NCBI GenBank assembly: GCA_965203505.1
Contig: OZ241880.1
Coordinates: forward strand, 1 to 64,000
Source of the DNA: Bin127 sp965203505
GTDB taxonomy: Bacteria > Chloroflexota > Dehalococcoidia > Lucifugimonadales > Lucifugimonadaceae
DNA: 64,000 nucleotides
Reading direction: 5' to 3'
Below are positions 44,958-53,317 of this stretch, in pieces (positions within the stretch are counted from its first letter, which is position 1; the number at the start of each line of letters is the position of its first letter). The notes below the pieces were generated by a model. That model did no database searches. It was not told the origin of the DNA and saw only the letters and a list, made by a program, of their open reading frames with translations. The position numbers and the translations under genes were made by a program.

Positions 44958-45671
44958 CTATTCCACTAGCAAGTGATCTGCCATTGCGGTGAAATCAGGC
45001 ACCGTCAGATCGGGTTCGTAGCGCGCGTCGGTGTCTTCATACGGGAGGTTGTAACGATCCACGTAGATGCCCCGTAGACCGCATGTGCGTGCGCCCAGCA
45101 CGTCGAACGAATTCGCTGAAACCATGATGAGCTCACCCGGCTCCATATCTAGCCGTCTAGCGGCGTTGCGATACACACCTGGATGCGGTTTGAAGGCACC
45201 TACGTCCTCGACCGAAATGACATCGTCAAAATCAAATCTGATACGTTGTGTCACCAAGTGGTCCAAGAACCAAGGATTGCCGTTCGACAACGCGACAAGT
45301 TTGTACTTCCCCGACATCCTTTGCAATGCGGGAAGGCAATCGGCGAATGGCGAAAGTTGCTGCCAACCCCGCATGAAGGCTTCGATCTCGTCCGCGCTTG
45401 GGTTCAGATCGTGCAATCTCGCGACGTAGACGAAAGCTTTTTGCGCGGTTTCCAAGTATCCGGTGTGTCCGAGCTCGAACAGAGAGTCCTGATACTGTTC
45501 GATCCGTTGCCGGTGTCGCAAATCGGCCCAGAAATCAGCAGCGGAGATCTCGTCATCCGCACCTTGACCTCGAATAAAGTCATCGATGAATGGCGTCAGA
45601 CTCCCACCTAAGTCCAGCACGGTGCCGAATAGGTCGAATGTAAGTGCTTTGCGTTTCGTCAAATCGACCAT
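44958..45671 (-). CDS. Haloacid-dehalogenase-type hydrolase (type II HAD)
   Basis: A 237-residue HAD protein: LTFDLFGTVLD (nucleophile Asp; FGT typical of L-2-haloacid dehalogenases), LVALSNGNPWFL (motif II Ser/Asn), VGAFKPHPGVYRNAA (motif III Lys) and MVSANSFDVLGARTCGL (motif IV, with NSFD as in dehalogenases). It may remove halide from 2-haloacids, or be a phosphatase. 11 bp upstream of the thioesterase gene. Confidence 0.87.
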   Translation of the reverse strand: MVDLTKRKALTFDLFGTVLDLGGSLTPFIDDFIRGQGADDEISAADFWADLRHRQRIEQYQDSLFELGHTGYLETAQKAFVYVARLHDLNPSADEIEAFMRGWQQLSPFADCLPALQRMSGKYKLVALSNGNPWFLDHLVTQRIRFDFDDVISVEDVGAFKPHPGVYRNAARRLDMEPGELIMVSANSFDVLGARTCGLRGIYVDRYNLPYEDTDARYEPDLTVPDFTAMADHLLVE

Positions 45672-45678
45672 GCAGTTG

Positions 45679-46152
45679 TTACTCCGGGTTGAATTGGGAA
45701 CTCGCGCTCCTGAGCATCATCATCGGTGCGACATCCGCTTCGTTTTCGCTGAACATGTCACAGATCGCGGCCGGTTCGCCGGGTGCTACGCCCTCAACGA
45801 TGGGATACAGGTGCCATTGCCGACCGTCGGTTATGGCGAATATCGCTACACCAGTGCTTATACACCGTTCCAAGTGAAACTCGATACCTTCGACGATGCC
45901 CGTACCTAAAGCTCTAGTTTCCACAACGGCTAGGGTCCGATCGGGCACCGCGTCGGAGTGTAGCGCGTGAACCATCCGAGCATCACCGTCATCTAACGAA
46001 GTGGGTATGAACCAGTACTCAGGATGGCTTACACGCCAACCTAGCAGGTTCAATATCGGAGCGACCAAGATCACGAAAGTCCTGGAGACGCTCCGATGGA
46101 CGCCGAGCATGTTGAACTGCTCGGTCCGCGCCGACAATGCTTCGGCGATCAA
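45679..46152 (-). CDS. Type I restriction HsdR-N-like domain protein, catalytic Lys apparently missing
   Basis: A 157-residue protein with the outline of the HsdR N-terminal nuclease fold: FVILVAPILNLLGWRV, then RMVHALHSDAVPDRTLAVVETRALG, then VAIFAITDGRQWHLYP. In active relatives the segment reads (I/V)EaKalg and the end TNGreW; here VETR replaces the E-x-K, so catalysis is doubtful. No helicase or HsdS/M genes are near. It sits inside a catabolic operon (7 bp before the HAD gene), which is unexpected. TTG start. Confidence 0.6.
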   Translation of the reverse strand: MIAEALSARTEQFNMLGVHRSVSRTFVILVAPILNLLGWRVSHPEYWFIPTSLDDGDARMVHALHSDAVPDRTLAVVETRALGTGIVEGIEFHLERCISTGVAIFAITDGRQWHLYPIVEGVAPGEPAAICDMFSENEADVAPMMMLRSASSQFNPE

Positions 46153-46176
46153 TCTGCGTTGAAGAGTGGGCGAAAC

Positions 46177-46476
46177 TTAGTCCACGGACTTGATGACCTT
46201 GATATCGCGGTGCGCCAGATGTCCACGCACGAGCGGCATGTTCTCAGCCCACCAGTCAGAGCCGTAGAATGCGGCTTCCTTCTCTTCCAGTTCCTCCATG
46301 GTGTCGCCGTAGGAACGAATCCAGATGAACTGCGACTCCTCATCGTTGACCCAAACTGTCTCTGCCTTCATTCCGAAACCTGCCATCACGTCGATGAGGG
46401 TTTCGTCAAAGAGTTTCAGCCAAGAATCCATCATTCCCTTGTTGATGGTGTACGTCCTCAAGTGTGCAACTGTCAT
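46177..46476 (-). CDS. NIPSNAP-family protein
   Basis: A 99-residue dimeric alpha/beta-barrel (ferredoxin-like) protein: LRTYTINKGMMDSWLKLF at the start and ESQFIWIRSYGDTMEELEEKE in the middle are family-typical. NIPSNAP members are small monooxygenase-like or stress-associated proteins of uncertain role. Member of the six-gene operon. Confidence 0.85.
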   Translation of the reverse strand: MTVAHLRTYTINKGMMDSWLKLFDETLIDVMAGFGMKAETVWVNDEESQFIWIRSYGDTMEELEEKEAAFYGSDWWAENMPLVRGHLAHRDIKVIKSVD

Positions 46477-46557
46477 ATTTCGTGGTCTCCTTGTCTTAGC
46501 GGCGCGGTCCGTTGCGCTGCCATCGAAACATTATCTATTCCCAACTTGCGTATCAGA

Positions 46558-47463
46558 TCAGATGCGATAGTAACGCTCCGCGTTGGTTTCAAACAGTTTT
46601 TGGCGATCTGTTTCTGAAAATTCGGAGGTGATCTCGTCGTACGCGTTCCAGATCGCGGCGTACGAGGTGAAAAGCATATCGACAGGGTAGTTCGAAGCGA
46701 ACATGCATCGATCAACACCGAAGATATCGATCGTGTCCCGAACAAATTGTCGTATTCGATCGGCGTTGAACTCACCCGAGAACATGCCAAGAGCAGAGAT
46801 CTTCACCGAGACATTGTCGGCGGTGGCCAATGCGGACATCCCTTTGCGCCATAGTTCAACGCCCGCCTCGTCCCAGTCGCGCGGCATTCCAGTGTGGTCC
46901 AGCACGATCGGCACATTCGGCACTCGATGTGCCAACCCTGCGGCATCTTCAAGCTGCCAAGGCCACACCTGCAAATCGAACGAACCGTCGTGATCAGCGA
47001 GTGCTCGGTACCCGCGTAGCCAATCCGCGTCTGTCATGAGGTCATTGCGATCAGTGAACTGCCACTTCGGGTCTTCGGACCAATTGAGCATATGCCGGAT
47101 GCCGCGCCAGTTTGGATACTCAGCATGGCGCGCAATCTTTTCGGGCGCGTCGGGTTGCGACAGGTCGGCGTAACCGATGATCGCATGTGGCATGCCGCGT
47201 GAATTCTCAGAGTCTGCGACGCTTTGCAGCCACGCCGTTTCGCCCACTGGATCCGCTTCGTGGTCCCATTCGGCTTGCACATGAACCGATTTCACGAGCG
47301 GCAAACCCACCGCATCCTGATGGAGATGTGAAATCAGATAGGTGCGGCGGAAAATCGAGTAATCGCCGACGAAGTGGTCGATGCCCTCTGTGAGCCACGG
47401 ATATGGGCTATTCTCCAAGTCCCAAAGGTGGTGGTGTGTGTCGATGAACTTTGGTACGGCCAT
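46558..47463 (-). CDS. Amidohydrolase (COG3618-type, lactonase-like)
   Basis: A 301-residue TIM-barrel hydrolase: FIDTHHHLWDLENSPYPW (HxH metal site; typical of the L-rhamnono/fuconolactonase-like group), VHVQAEWDHEADP, GIRHMLNW, PIVLDHTGMPRDW, and FASNYPVDML with the final metal Asp region. The group hydrolyses sugar lactones. Next to a mutarotase gene and a dehalogenase-like gene in one operon, so a deoxysugar/lactone pathway is plausible. Confidence 0.88.
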   Translation of the reverse strand: MAVPKFIDTHHHLWDLENSPYPWLTEGIDHFVGDYSIFRRTYLISHLHQDAVGLPLVKSVHVQAEWDHEADPVGETAWLQSVADSENSRGMPHAIIGYADLSQPDAPEKIARHAEYPNWRGIRHMLNWSEDPKWQFTDRNDLMTDADWLRGYRALADHDGSFDLQVWPWQLEDAAGLAHRVPNVPIVLDHTGMPRDWDEAGVELWRKGMSALATADNVSVKISALGMFSGEFNADRIRQFVRDTIDIFGVDRCMFASNYPVDMLFTSYAAIWNAYDEITSEFSETDRQKLFETNAERYYRI

Positions 47464-47513
47464 AACCGTTCTCCTGATTTGCCGCGGATTATCGAGCCTC
47501 TACGAAGTCCTGG

Positions 47514-47837
47514 TCAGTCTGTGTGGAACACTTCCGTAAGCACGATCATGTTCTGGTCCGGATGCGAACCTTCGGGAATCTCGAAGTACGGTGCCATGAA
47601 ATCCTGCCAGCGATCGTTCACTTCTTCTTCTGCCATGCCCTCAAGGGCTTTTTCGAACGATTCCGGGACTTCCGCGTATCCGAACAACATGCCGTCATCG
47701 CGCGCGAAGATACTGTAGTTGCGCCACCCGTGTCGGCGCAAAGCATCGAGCATGTCGGGCCAAACGTTGGCGTGATGCTCAGCGTATTCATCGATAACAT
47801 CGGCTTTGATTTTCATAAGAAACCCGACGCGTTTCAT
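47514..47837 (-). CDS. L-rhamnose mutarotase-family protein
   Basis: A 107-residue protein starting MKRVGFLMKIKADVIDEYAEHHANVW (residues 1-26), with the family His and Trp (YAEHHANVWPDM) and GWRNYSIFARDD, GYAEVPE, and WQDFMAPYFE. The start at 47837 is the family N-terminus; the upstream 15 codons are excluded. The family equilibrates alpha/beta anomers of L-rhamnose-like sugars. First gene of a six-gene operon. Confidence 0.9.
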   Translation of the reverse strand: MKRVGFLMKIKADVIDEYAEHHANVWPDMLDALRRHGWRNYSIFARDDGMLFGYAEVPESFEKALEGMAEEEVNDRWQDFMAPYFEIPEGSHPDQNMIVLTEVFHTD

Positions 47838-47985
47838 ATCTATGCTCCTCGAGATTATGGAGATCGAGTTCGGTGATGACAACCATGACTATATCCGAAA
47901 CGTCATGTCGATCCGCATCGATCATACATGCGTCGATGGAATTCTTAGTATGGAATCGACTATGGGAAATCGTTAACCTTTAAGA

Positions 47986-50025
47986 ATGCTCGCGCAGGAC
48001 AACAGCCGCGGTTTGATTCGCCGCGTCGCGCTTTTCGCGATGACGGTGATGATGAGCGCCGCGTTCGCGGCGATAGCCGCATGCGTCGATGATCCCGGCG
48101 TCGAAACGGCTGAACCGACCGATGCGTTATCGCGTGAGACGGCACCTACGGCGCAAGAGGAAGCGAAAGTGCGTCCGCAACGTCCCCCGGTGTTCACTCG
48201 CACACCCACCTTTACGGTCACGAGCACTTTCACCCCTACGGCTACGAGCACAGTTCCGCCTACAAGTACGCCTACACCCCTTCCTACATCTACCTTTACG
48301 CCAGTCCCTACGCCAACATTCACACCTACACCTACACCTACAGCGGCACCCACTGCAACACCCACCCCTACATCGACACCGACCCAAACGCCTACACCCG
48401 TACCGACCGCAACGCCCATTCCTACATCAACGCCTACTCAAACACCCACTCCGGCACCGACCGTAGCGCCGATTGATACAGCGCCTTCTGAAACCCCCGC
48501 GCCGGATACCCTGACCCAAACACCGCCTCCGTCGCCGGACGATACGCCGGTGCCAACCGAGGTGTCGTCTGATACAGCGCCTTCTGAAACCTCCGCGCCA
48601 GATCCCATAGCCCAAACACCGCCTCCGGTGCAGGACGATACGCTAGTCCCAACCGCGTCGTCGCCTGATCCGGCAGCACCCCCGGTGCCCGAACCGACCG
48701 TGCCAGGTAATCCGCCTCCAGCGCCCACTGCTACCCCTACGCCTGAACCCACCGCAACCCCCACTCCAACGCCTGAACCGACGGCCACACCGACGCCTGA
48801 ACCTACAGCTACACCACTTCCGACATCCACTCCCACCATCACCCCAACACCGTCGCCGGTGCCGGTAACGGACCTAACCATTCGCTGGGTGTTCCAAACT
48901 AAATCCCAAGGTTCGGGCGCTCTTAAAGCCATCGTCCCGGATATCACGGTTGAAGAAGGAGTCGTCTACGTAGGATCGAAAGACAACACCATGTACGCCA
49001 TCGACGCCCAAACCGGTCAGGAGATTTGGTCGCGAAACGTGTTCTCAGACGTCAACGCCGCGGCAACGTTGAGCGAGGACGGTACTGTGGTGTTCGTCGG
49101 AACCGAAAGTGAAGGATTCCTTGCGCTGGACACCGAGAACGGCAGCAAACGGTGGGACTACAATCCGGTTGATGGCCGCGGCTTCGATGTAAAACCTACG
49201 GTCTCTGGCCACACAGTCATTGCAGCATCGTCGGATGGTCGAATCTACGCGTTCAACGGGGACCCAAACGGTGATGATGAAGGCAAATTGCTTTGGACCT
49301 ACCCCAAACCGCCTTCTAAAGAACTGGGGCTTTTCCGTGAAGCGGGATTAGCGTACAGGGACGCGTTCTATATTGGCAACGACGACGGAACATTGCATGG
49401 GGTGTCGGTGGGTACCGGGCTTCTTAATGCACGGGCGCGACTACGGGGCGACCGGATGCCGTATTACGAACCAGGCAGCGGCGCCGAACCAGAGCCGCTC
49501 CGGTCGCAGGTGGTGCGAAGCGGAGAAAACATTTACCTCGCGAACGATGCCAACGAGGTCATCCAATATGACGGCGCACGAATCCGATGGGTCTATAACA
49601 CCCTCACGCACCGACCCGTCCGCGGCGCCATCGCCGCTGGCGAAGACATCGTGGTCGTAGCAGATCGATCCGGCGCCATTCACGGACTGAACCCAGACCG
49701 CCAAGCGGCTGAACGCAAAAACAAACTCGACGATTACGATACTCCCGAGCGGCTATGGCGTGAATTCACCGAAGAAAACGCTCAGGTAATCGGAGGACCG
49801 GTTTTGGCGGGAGATTGGGTTTTTGTGATTGACGGCAACGGGATCCTTTACATGATCGACGTCGAGCGAGGACGGACGCGCTACAGTCTCGATTTATGGG
49901 AGGGCACATCGCCTTGCGTTTTGTGCAAGTCCAGTCCAGCGGTTGAAGGCGACATGATTTTCGTAGGCACGCAGGACGGCACGATCTTAGGAATCCAACT
50001 TCCCGAATACATCGGCGACGAATAG
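47986..50025 (+). CDS. Lipoprotein with Pro/Thr-rich stalk and PQQ-like beta-propeller
   Basis: 679 residues. A signal peptide ends in the lipobox FAAIAAC (Cys about 33). Residues about 65-300 are a low-complexity stalk of TPTP/TPEPTATP units, with an internal duplication (TAPSETPAPD / TAPSETSAPD) visible in the DNA. Residues about 300-679 are a propeller with blades such as GVVYVGSKDNTMYAIDAQTG and IFVGTQDGTILGIQLP. The stalk would hold the propeller away from the membrane. Similar to the gene at 1-1108. No enzyme residues identified; a scaffold or adhesion role is likely. Confidence 0.88.
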   Translation: MLAQDNSRGLIRRVALFAMTVMMSAAFAAIAACVDDPGVETAEPTDALSRETAPTAQEEAKVRPQRPPVFTRTPTFTVTSTFTPTATSTVPPTSTPTPLPTSTFTPVPTPTFTPTPTPTAAPTATPTPTSTPTQTPTPVPTATPIPTSTPTQTPTPAPTVAPIDTAPSETPAPDTLTQTPPPSPDDTPVPTEVSSDTAPSETSAPDPIAQTPPPVQDDTLVPTASSPDPAAPPVPEPTVPGNPPPAPTATPTPEPTATPTPTPEPTATPTPEPTATPLPTSTPTITPTPSPVPVTDLTIRWVFQTKSQGSGALKAIVPDITVEEGVVYVGSKDNTMYAIDAQTGQEIWSRNVFSDVNAAATLSEDGTVVFVGTESEGFLALDTENGSKRWDYNPVDGRGFDVKPTVSGHTVIAASSDGRIYAFNGDPNGDDEGKLLWTYPKPPSKELGLFREAGLAYRDAFYIGNDDGTLHGVSVGTGLLNARARLRGDRMPYYEPGSGAEPEPLRSQVVRSGENIYLANDANEVIQYDGARIRWVYNTLTHRPVRGAIAAGEDIVVVADRSGAIHGLNPDRQAAERKNKLDDYDTPERLWREFTEENAQVIGGPVLAGDWVFVIDGNGILYMIDVERGRTRYSLDLWEGTSPCVLCKSSPAVEGDMIFVGTQDGTILGIQLPEYIGDE

Positions 50026-50131
50026 GTTCCGACGTAATTCAGCAGCGCGATGTTAAACTGCGCTACTGAATTGCCGTTCACACAAGACGGTGTGTTCGCT
50101 AGCATCGTTCAATCCTTCAGTTGGGAACGCC

Positions 50132-50476
50132 ATGAAATCATTCGCACAAGCACTAGACCTCAAAGATGATCCAAAGATCATCGCGGAGTACGAGGAGTAT
50201 CACCGAAATGTTTGGCCTGAGGTGTTGGAGGCGCTCAAAGGCATTGGCATCGAGCGCATGGAGATCTTTCGGATCGGCAACCACCTGTTCATGTATTGCA
50301 CGGCACCGGACGACTTCGATCCTAGCCGCGACTTTCAGAACTACACGTCAACCAAACGTGCTGAAGAATGGAACGACTTGATGATGACCTATCAGCAGAA
50401 GGTCCCCGAAGCCGGACCGGACGACTGGTGGGCCCCGATGTCGCTCGCGTTTGACTCCAAGTGGTTTGAAGATTGA
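50132..50476 (+). CDS. L-rhamnose mutarotase-family protein (second copy)
   Basis: A 114-residue relative of the mutarotase at 47514, with KIIAEYEEYHRNVWPEVLEA (family His/Trp region), ERMEIFRIGNHLFMYC and EWNDLMMTYQQKVP. It is longer at the N- and C-termini and clearly diverged. GGGAACGCC precedes the ATG at 50132. Not in an obvious sugar operon; it follows the propeller lipoprotein by 106 bp. Confidence 0.87.
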   Translation: MKSFAQALDLKDDPKIIAEYEEYHRNVWPEVLEALKGIGIERMEIFRIGNHLFMYCTAPDDFDPSRDFQNYTSTKRAEEWNDLMMTYQQKVPEAGPDDWWAPMSLAFDSKWFED

Positions 50477-50512
50477 GGGCAGGAATCCCGAATTTGGTTC
50501 CGCCAGCGTGCC

Positions 50513-50836
50513 ATGTCTAGAGACGAACCGGATACCGCGGAGGAGTTGACCGACGCGATCTTCGAGGCGATCCAAACGGCGGAGGAGCTAGCGTTAACGT
50601 CGGTCGCCCGTGGCGATTACACACATTCAGACATGATTTCAGAACGCTTGACGCCCCATCTGATGCAGGCGAAGATGTACGCCGAGATCAGCATGATAAA
50701 GGCTCCGGAGATCGGCAGCGGGATCGCGGAAGCTACGGCGGTTGCGGCCGAACTGGCTGACATCGATTCCAAGTTCTCGCCGTTGCTCAGCATGTTGAGA
50801 CGGTTGCGGGAAGCGGTATCGCGAAACTTGATTTAG
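50513..50836 (+). CDS. Small helical protein upstream of ybeY (unknown)
   Basis: A 107-residue, all-helical protein rich in Ala/Glu/Leu (EELTDAIFEAIQTAEELALTSV and SPLLSMLRRLREAVSRNL). No recognised domain, membrane segment or signal peptide. It lies 36 bp after the mutarotase gene and 6 bp before ybeY, so it is probably cotranscribed with ybeY. No function assigned. Confidence 0.55.
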   Translation: MSRDEPDTAEELTDAIFEAIQTAEELALTSVARGDYTHSDMISERLTPHLMQAKMYAEISMIKAPEIGSGIAEATAVAAELADIDSKFSPLLSMLRRLREAVSRNLI

Positions 50837-50842
50837 GTCGCG

Positions 50843-51334
50843 TTGCCATTGATAAATCGCGTCGACGTCGAGATAGATCAGGGGTCGATTACGGCGTCTG
50901 ACGCCGCAATACGCGTGGTAAGACGTGCCGTCGACACGATTCTCAGGCATGAGGGGTATTTGACCGAGCCGCGTGCTCATCTCACGGTTCTTCTGACGGG
51001 CGATGACCGATTACGGCGCTTGAACAGCAAATTTGCGGGCGACGACTATGTGACCGACGTGCTTTCTTTCGGCGTGGAAAACGGTGACGGTTTTCCGAGT
51101 CTCGAAATTAAAGATGAGAACCTATTACGCCTCGGCGACATAGCGATATCCGTGCCGCAGACGCGGCGGCAAGCCGCCGACAAAGGCGTGTCGTTTGAAC
51201 GGGAACTGGCGATGTTGGCTATCCACGGCGCTCTGCATCTGCTTGGTTACGATCACGCGGAGCCAAATGACGAACGCGTGATGTTCGGCAAGACTGATGA
51301 CGCGTTGAACGAAGTTTTTGGATCTAACACGTGA
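50843..51334 (+). CDS. ybeY: Endoribonuclease YbeY
   Basis: Single-strand endoribonuclease for rRNA maturation and ribosome quality control. The zinc motif H-x3-H-x5-H appears as HGALHLLGYDH near the C-terminus, with FAGDDYVTDVLSFGVEN upstream as in the family. TTG start at 50843 gives 163 residues. The gene ends just before a MITE/REP block. Confidence 0.93.
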   Translation: MPLINRVDVEIDQGSITASDAAIRVVRRAVDTILRHEGYLTEPRAHLTVLLTGDDRLRRLNSKFAGDDYVTDVLSFGVENGDGFPSLEIKDENLLRLGDIAISVPQTRRQAADKGVSFERELAMLAIHGALHLLGYDHAEPNDERVMFGKTDDALNEVFGSNT

Positions 51335-51371
51335 GGGATGTTCGCAAAACCACCGTCACTCCAGCGAAAGC

Positions 51372-51596
51372 GAGACCTCTGCAAAACCCCCGTCATTTCG
51401 GCATCACCCACGTCATTCCGGTGTCACCCTCGTCATTCCCGGCATCACCCACGTCATTCCGGCGAAAGCCGGAATCCAGAGGGGCAGTGGGCGACGCAAT
51501 CCCTTCGCGCCCCCTTTGTCCTTCGGACATTTCCCCCGCGCAGCGGGGGAAACCCGGATCGTCTGCGGCCGGCGAGCGAGGTTTTGCAGACGTCGC
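51372..51596. mobile_element. 225-bp MITE-like element with IS5-related ends
   Basis: Ends GAGACCTCTGCAAAAC (51372-51387) and GTTTTGCAGACGTCGC (51581-51596) pair with two mismatches. The left flank is GCGAAAGC (51364-51371), the REP loop octamer. The interior holds about four tandem 20-bp units CGTCATTCCGGCATCACC (51390-51470), a family A palindrome (51452-51484) and a reversed family B copy (51506-51552). No ORF is supported. Confidence 0.75.
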
Positions 51597-51617
51597 GTGA
51601 GGGGCAGACGGTTGGAT

Positions 51618-53159
51618 CTAGCGACTGTGCAGGAAAAGAGGAGCTAGGAGCTGATCAACAGGGACGTAGTTGTCGGTCAGCATAATCGGATCTTCGCGGT
51701 GGAACCAGCGGTAAGATAACTCTTCGGGCATAAAGTTCGATACAGGTTCGTGCCACCCATTCGCTCTGTTGGCCTCGACTAAGTCACCGTACGTGATCTG
51801 TTTAGAAGATCCGACGACCACGTACGTTATGTTGGGGCGTTCGTCCTGCTCCCAGAATTCATCGTTGCGCAGAACATACACATAGTCGAAAGTGTGTCGC
51901 AGCGTGTTGACGTAGGCGCGCAGAAAGTTCCCGATCTCAAGATTGTCCACGATGTTGACCACGTAGATGCCGTCTGGTTTCAGCAACTCTTTGACTCGTA
52001 CGTTGAATTCGTGCGTCGTCAACTGATACGGCACTGAAAAGTCGTTGAACGCGTCACCCACCACCATGTCGTATTCCCCGTCTGGCAGGTCGTTGGCCTT
52101 CATGCGGGCGTCGACGTTGTAGGTTGTGATCGAAGTGTTTCTTGGGAGAGCGAAGTAGGCGTGTGCAACCTCCGTCACCTCCGGGTCGATTTCGATCACT
52201 TCAACATCCCAGTGCGGGTATCGGACCTCGATGAGACGAGGCATCGTGTAACCACCGCCACCAATGAACATCACCTTGGGGTTCTCGCTACCGACGTTTT
52301 TCAGCGATACAAAGTCGGCAGTTATTTTTTCGTAGCCGTAAACGAGGAATGTCGGGTCGTCGAGTGCTACGTAGCTGTGAAGAAGCTGATCGAGCGTGAG
52401 CGTTCGTACGCGATGTCCTTCGATCTCTCGCTCTCGGACCTTGATACAGAAGTAGTTGCTCTCCTCGTCGCAACCGGAGTCAAACCAGTCGTACTGGATC
52501 GTCATGACTGCCGATACGGCTATAACCGCGATCGCCAATACGGCCAAGAATTTGTACCGAACCTTCCAAAGGTCGCCGAAGAGGAGCGCCATCGCGAACA
52601 ATGCGACAGCGACAGCGAGCACGATCGGTCGCGTGCCGATCCATTGGATCAGCACAAATCCGGTCAAGAACACACCCAAGATCGAACCGGCAGTGGAAAT
52701 CGCGTAAAACCTTCCTACGATGTCGCCGGTCCTCGATAGATCGCGCAACTCTAGCTTGATGACGATCGGCGTCACCATGCCTAAGATGATGCTGACTGGC
52801 AGGAAAAGCGCAGCCGTCAAAGTCACAATGCGCGGGAGTAAGGGCATCGACCCGACCAACTCTCCGACCACGGAAATCAACGGGAGAATGATCACCGTGA
52901 ACACACCGGAGATCAAGAGGATTATGCCTAGCGTCAGGCGCGAGGGATATTTGTCTGCGATGAGTCCTCCAGCGTAGTTGCCGGCGCTGATGCCAGCCAA
53001 GACTACGCCGATGATGCTCGTCCACGTATACAGCGAGACGCCGATCACGGGAGCGAGGATGCGACCCGCGACGATTTCGAGGATCAAGGTGCACGCGCTA
53101 CCGGTGAACACGATCAGATACGGGACTACGACGCCTATGGTTGCAAGTCGGTCTTTCAT
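51618..53159 (-). CDS. Membrane-fused spermidine synthase-like methyltransferase-fold protein
   Basis: 513 residues: about seven membrane segments (1-225), then a SpeE-like Rossmann domain with VMFIGGGGYTMPRLIEVRYP (nucleotide loop), VEVIEIDPEVTEVAHAYF, and YDMVVGDAFNDFSVPYQLTT. This is the 'fused MFS/spermidine synthase' family; members are of unproven activity and may not make polyamines. It is the last gene of the minus-strand run from 56378. Confidence 0.88.
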   Translation of the reverse strand: MKDRLATIGVVVPYLIVFTGSACTLILEIVAGRILAPVIGVSLYTWTSIIGVVLAGISAGNYAGGLIADKYPSRLTLGIILLISGVFTVIILPLISVVGELVGSMPLLPRIVTLTAALFLPVSIILGMVTPIVIKLELRDLSRTGDIVGRFYAISTAGSILGVFLTGFVLIQWIGTRPIVLAVAVALFAMALLFGDLWKVRYKFLAVLAIAVIAVSAVMTIQYDWFDSGCDEESNYFCIKVREREIEGHRVRTLTLDQLLHSYVALDDPTFLVYGYEKITADFVSLKNVGSENPKVMFIGGGGYTMPRLIEVRYPHWDVEVIEIDPEVTEVAHAYFALPRNTSITTYNVDARMKANDLPDGEYDMVVGDAFNDFSVPYQLTTHEFNVRVKELLKPDGIYVVNIVDNLEIGNFLRAYVNTLRHTFDYVYVLRNDEFWEQDERPNITYVVVGSSKQITYGDLVEANRANGWHEPVSNFMPEELSYRWFHREDPIMLTDNYVPVDQLLAPLFLHSR

Positions 53160-53317
53160 GTTCGGCTCAATCTTTCCGGACGAACTACGCTTTGAGACGC
53201 CGCTCGCGGAGGCGCGTGTCGCGCATTAGCAGAGATAAGGATACTTGCGAATGAGTGGTTGCGACAACACCAAAGCCGAAGTGGAGGGGTGACAAACCGG
53301 GGTTTTTCGCGTTGCCG

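Noticed and set aside
51390..51470. Tandem 20-bp units as a minisatellite array or origin iterons
   Set aside because: Only about four degenerate units derived from the family A half-repeat, lying inside a MITE; no replication genes or AT-rich region nearby.
6341..51552. CRISPR array
   Set aside because: Repeats A-D are palindromic, scattered and separated by genes; there are no regular spacers and no cas genes.
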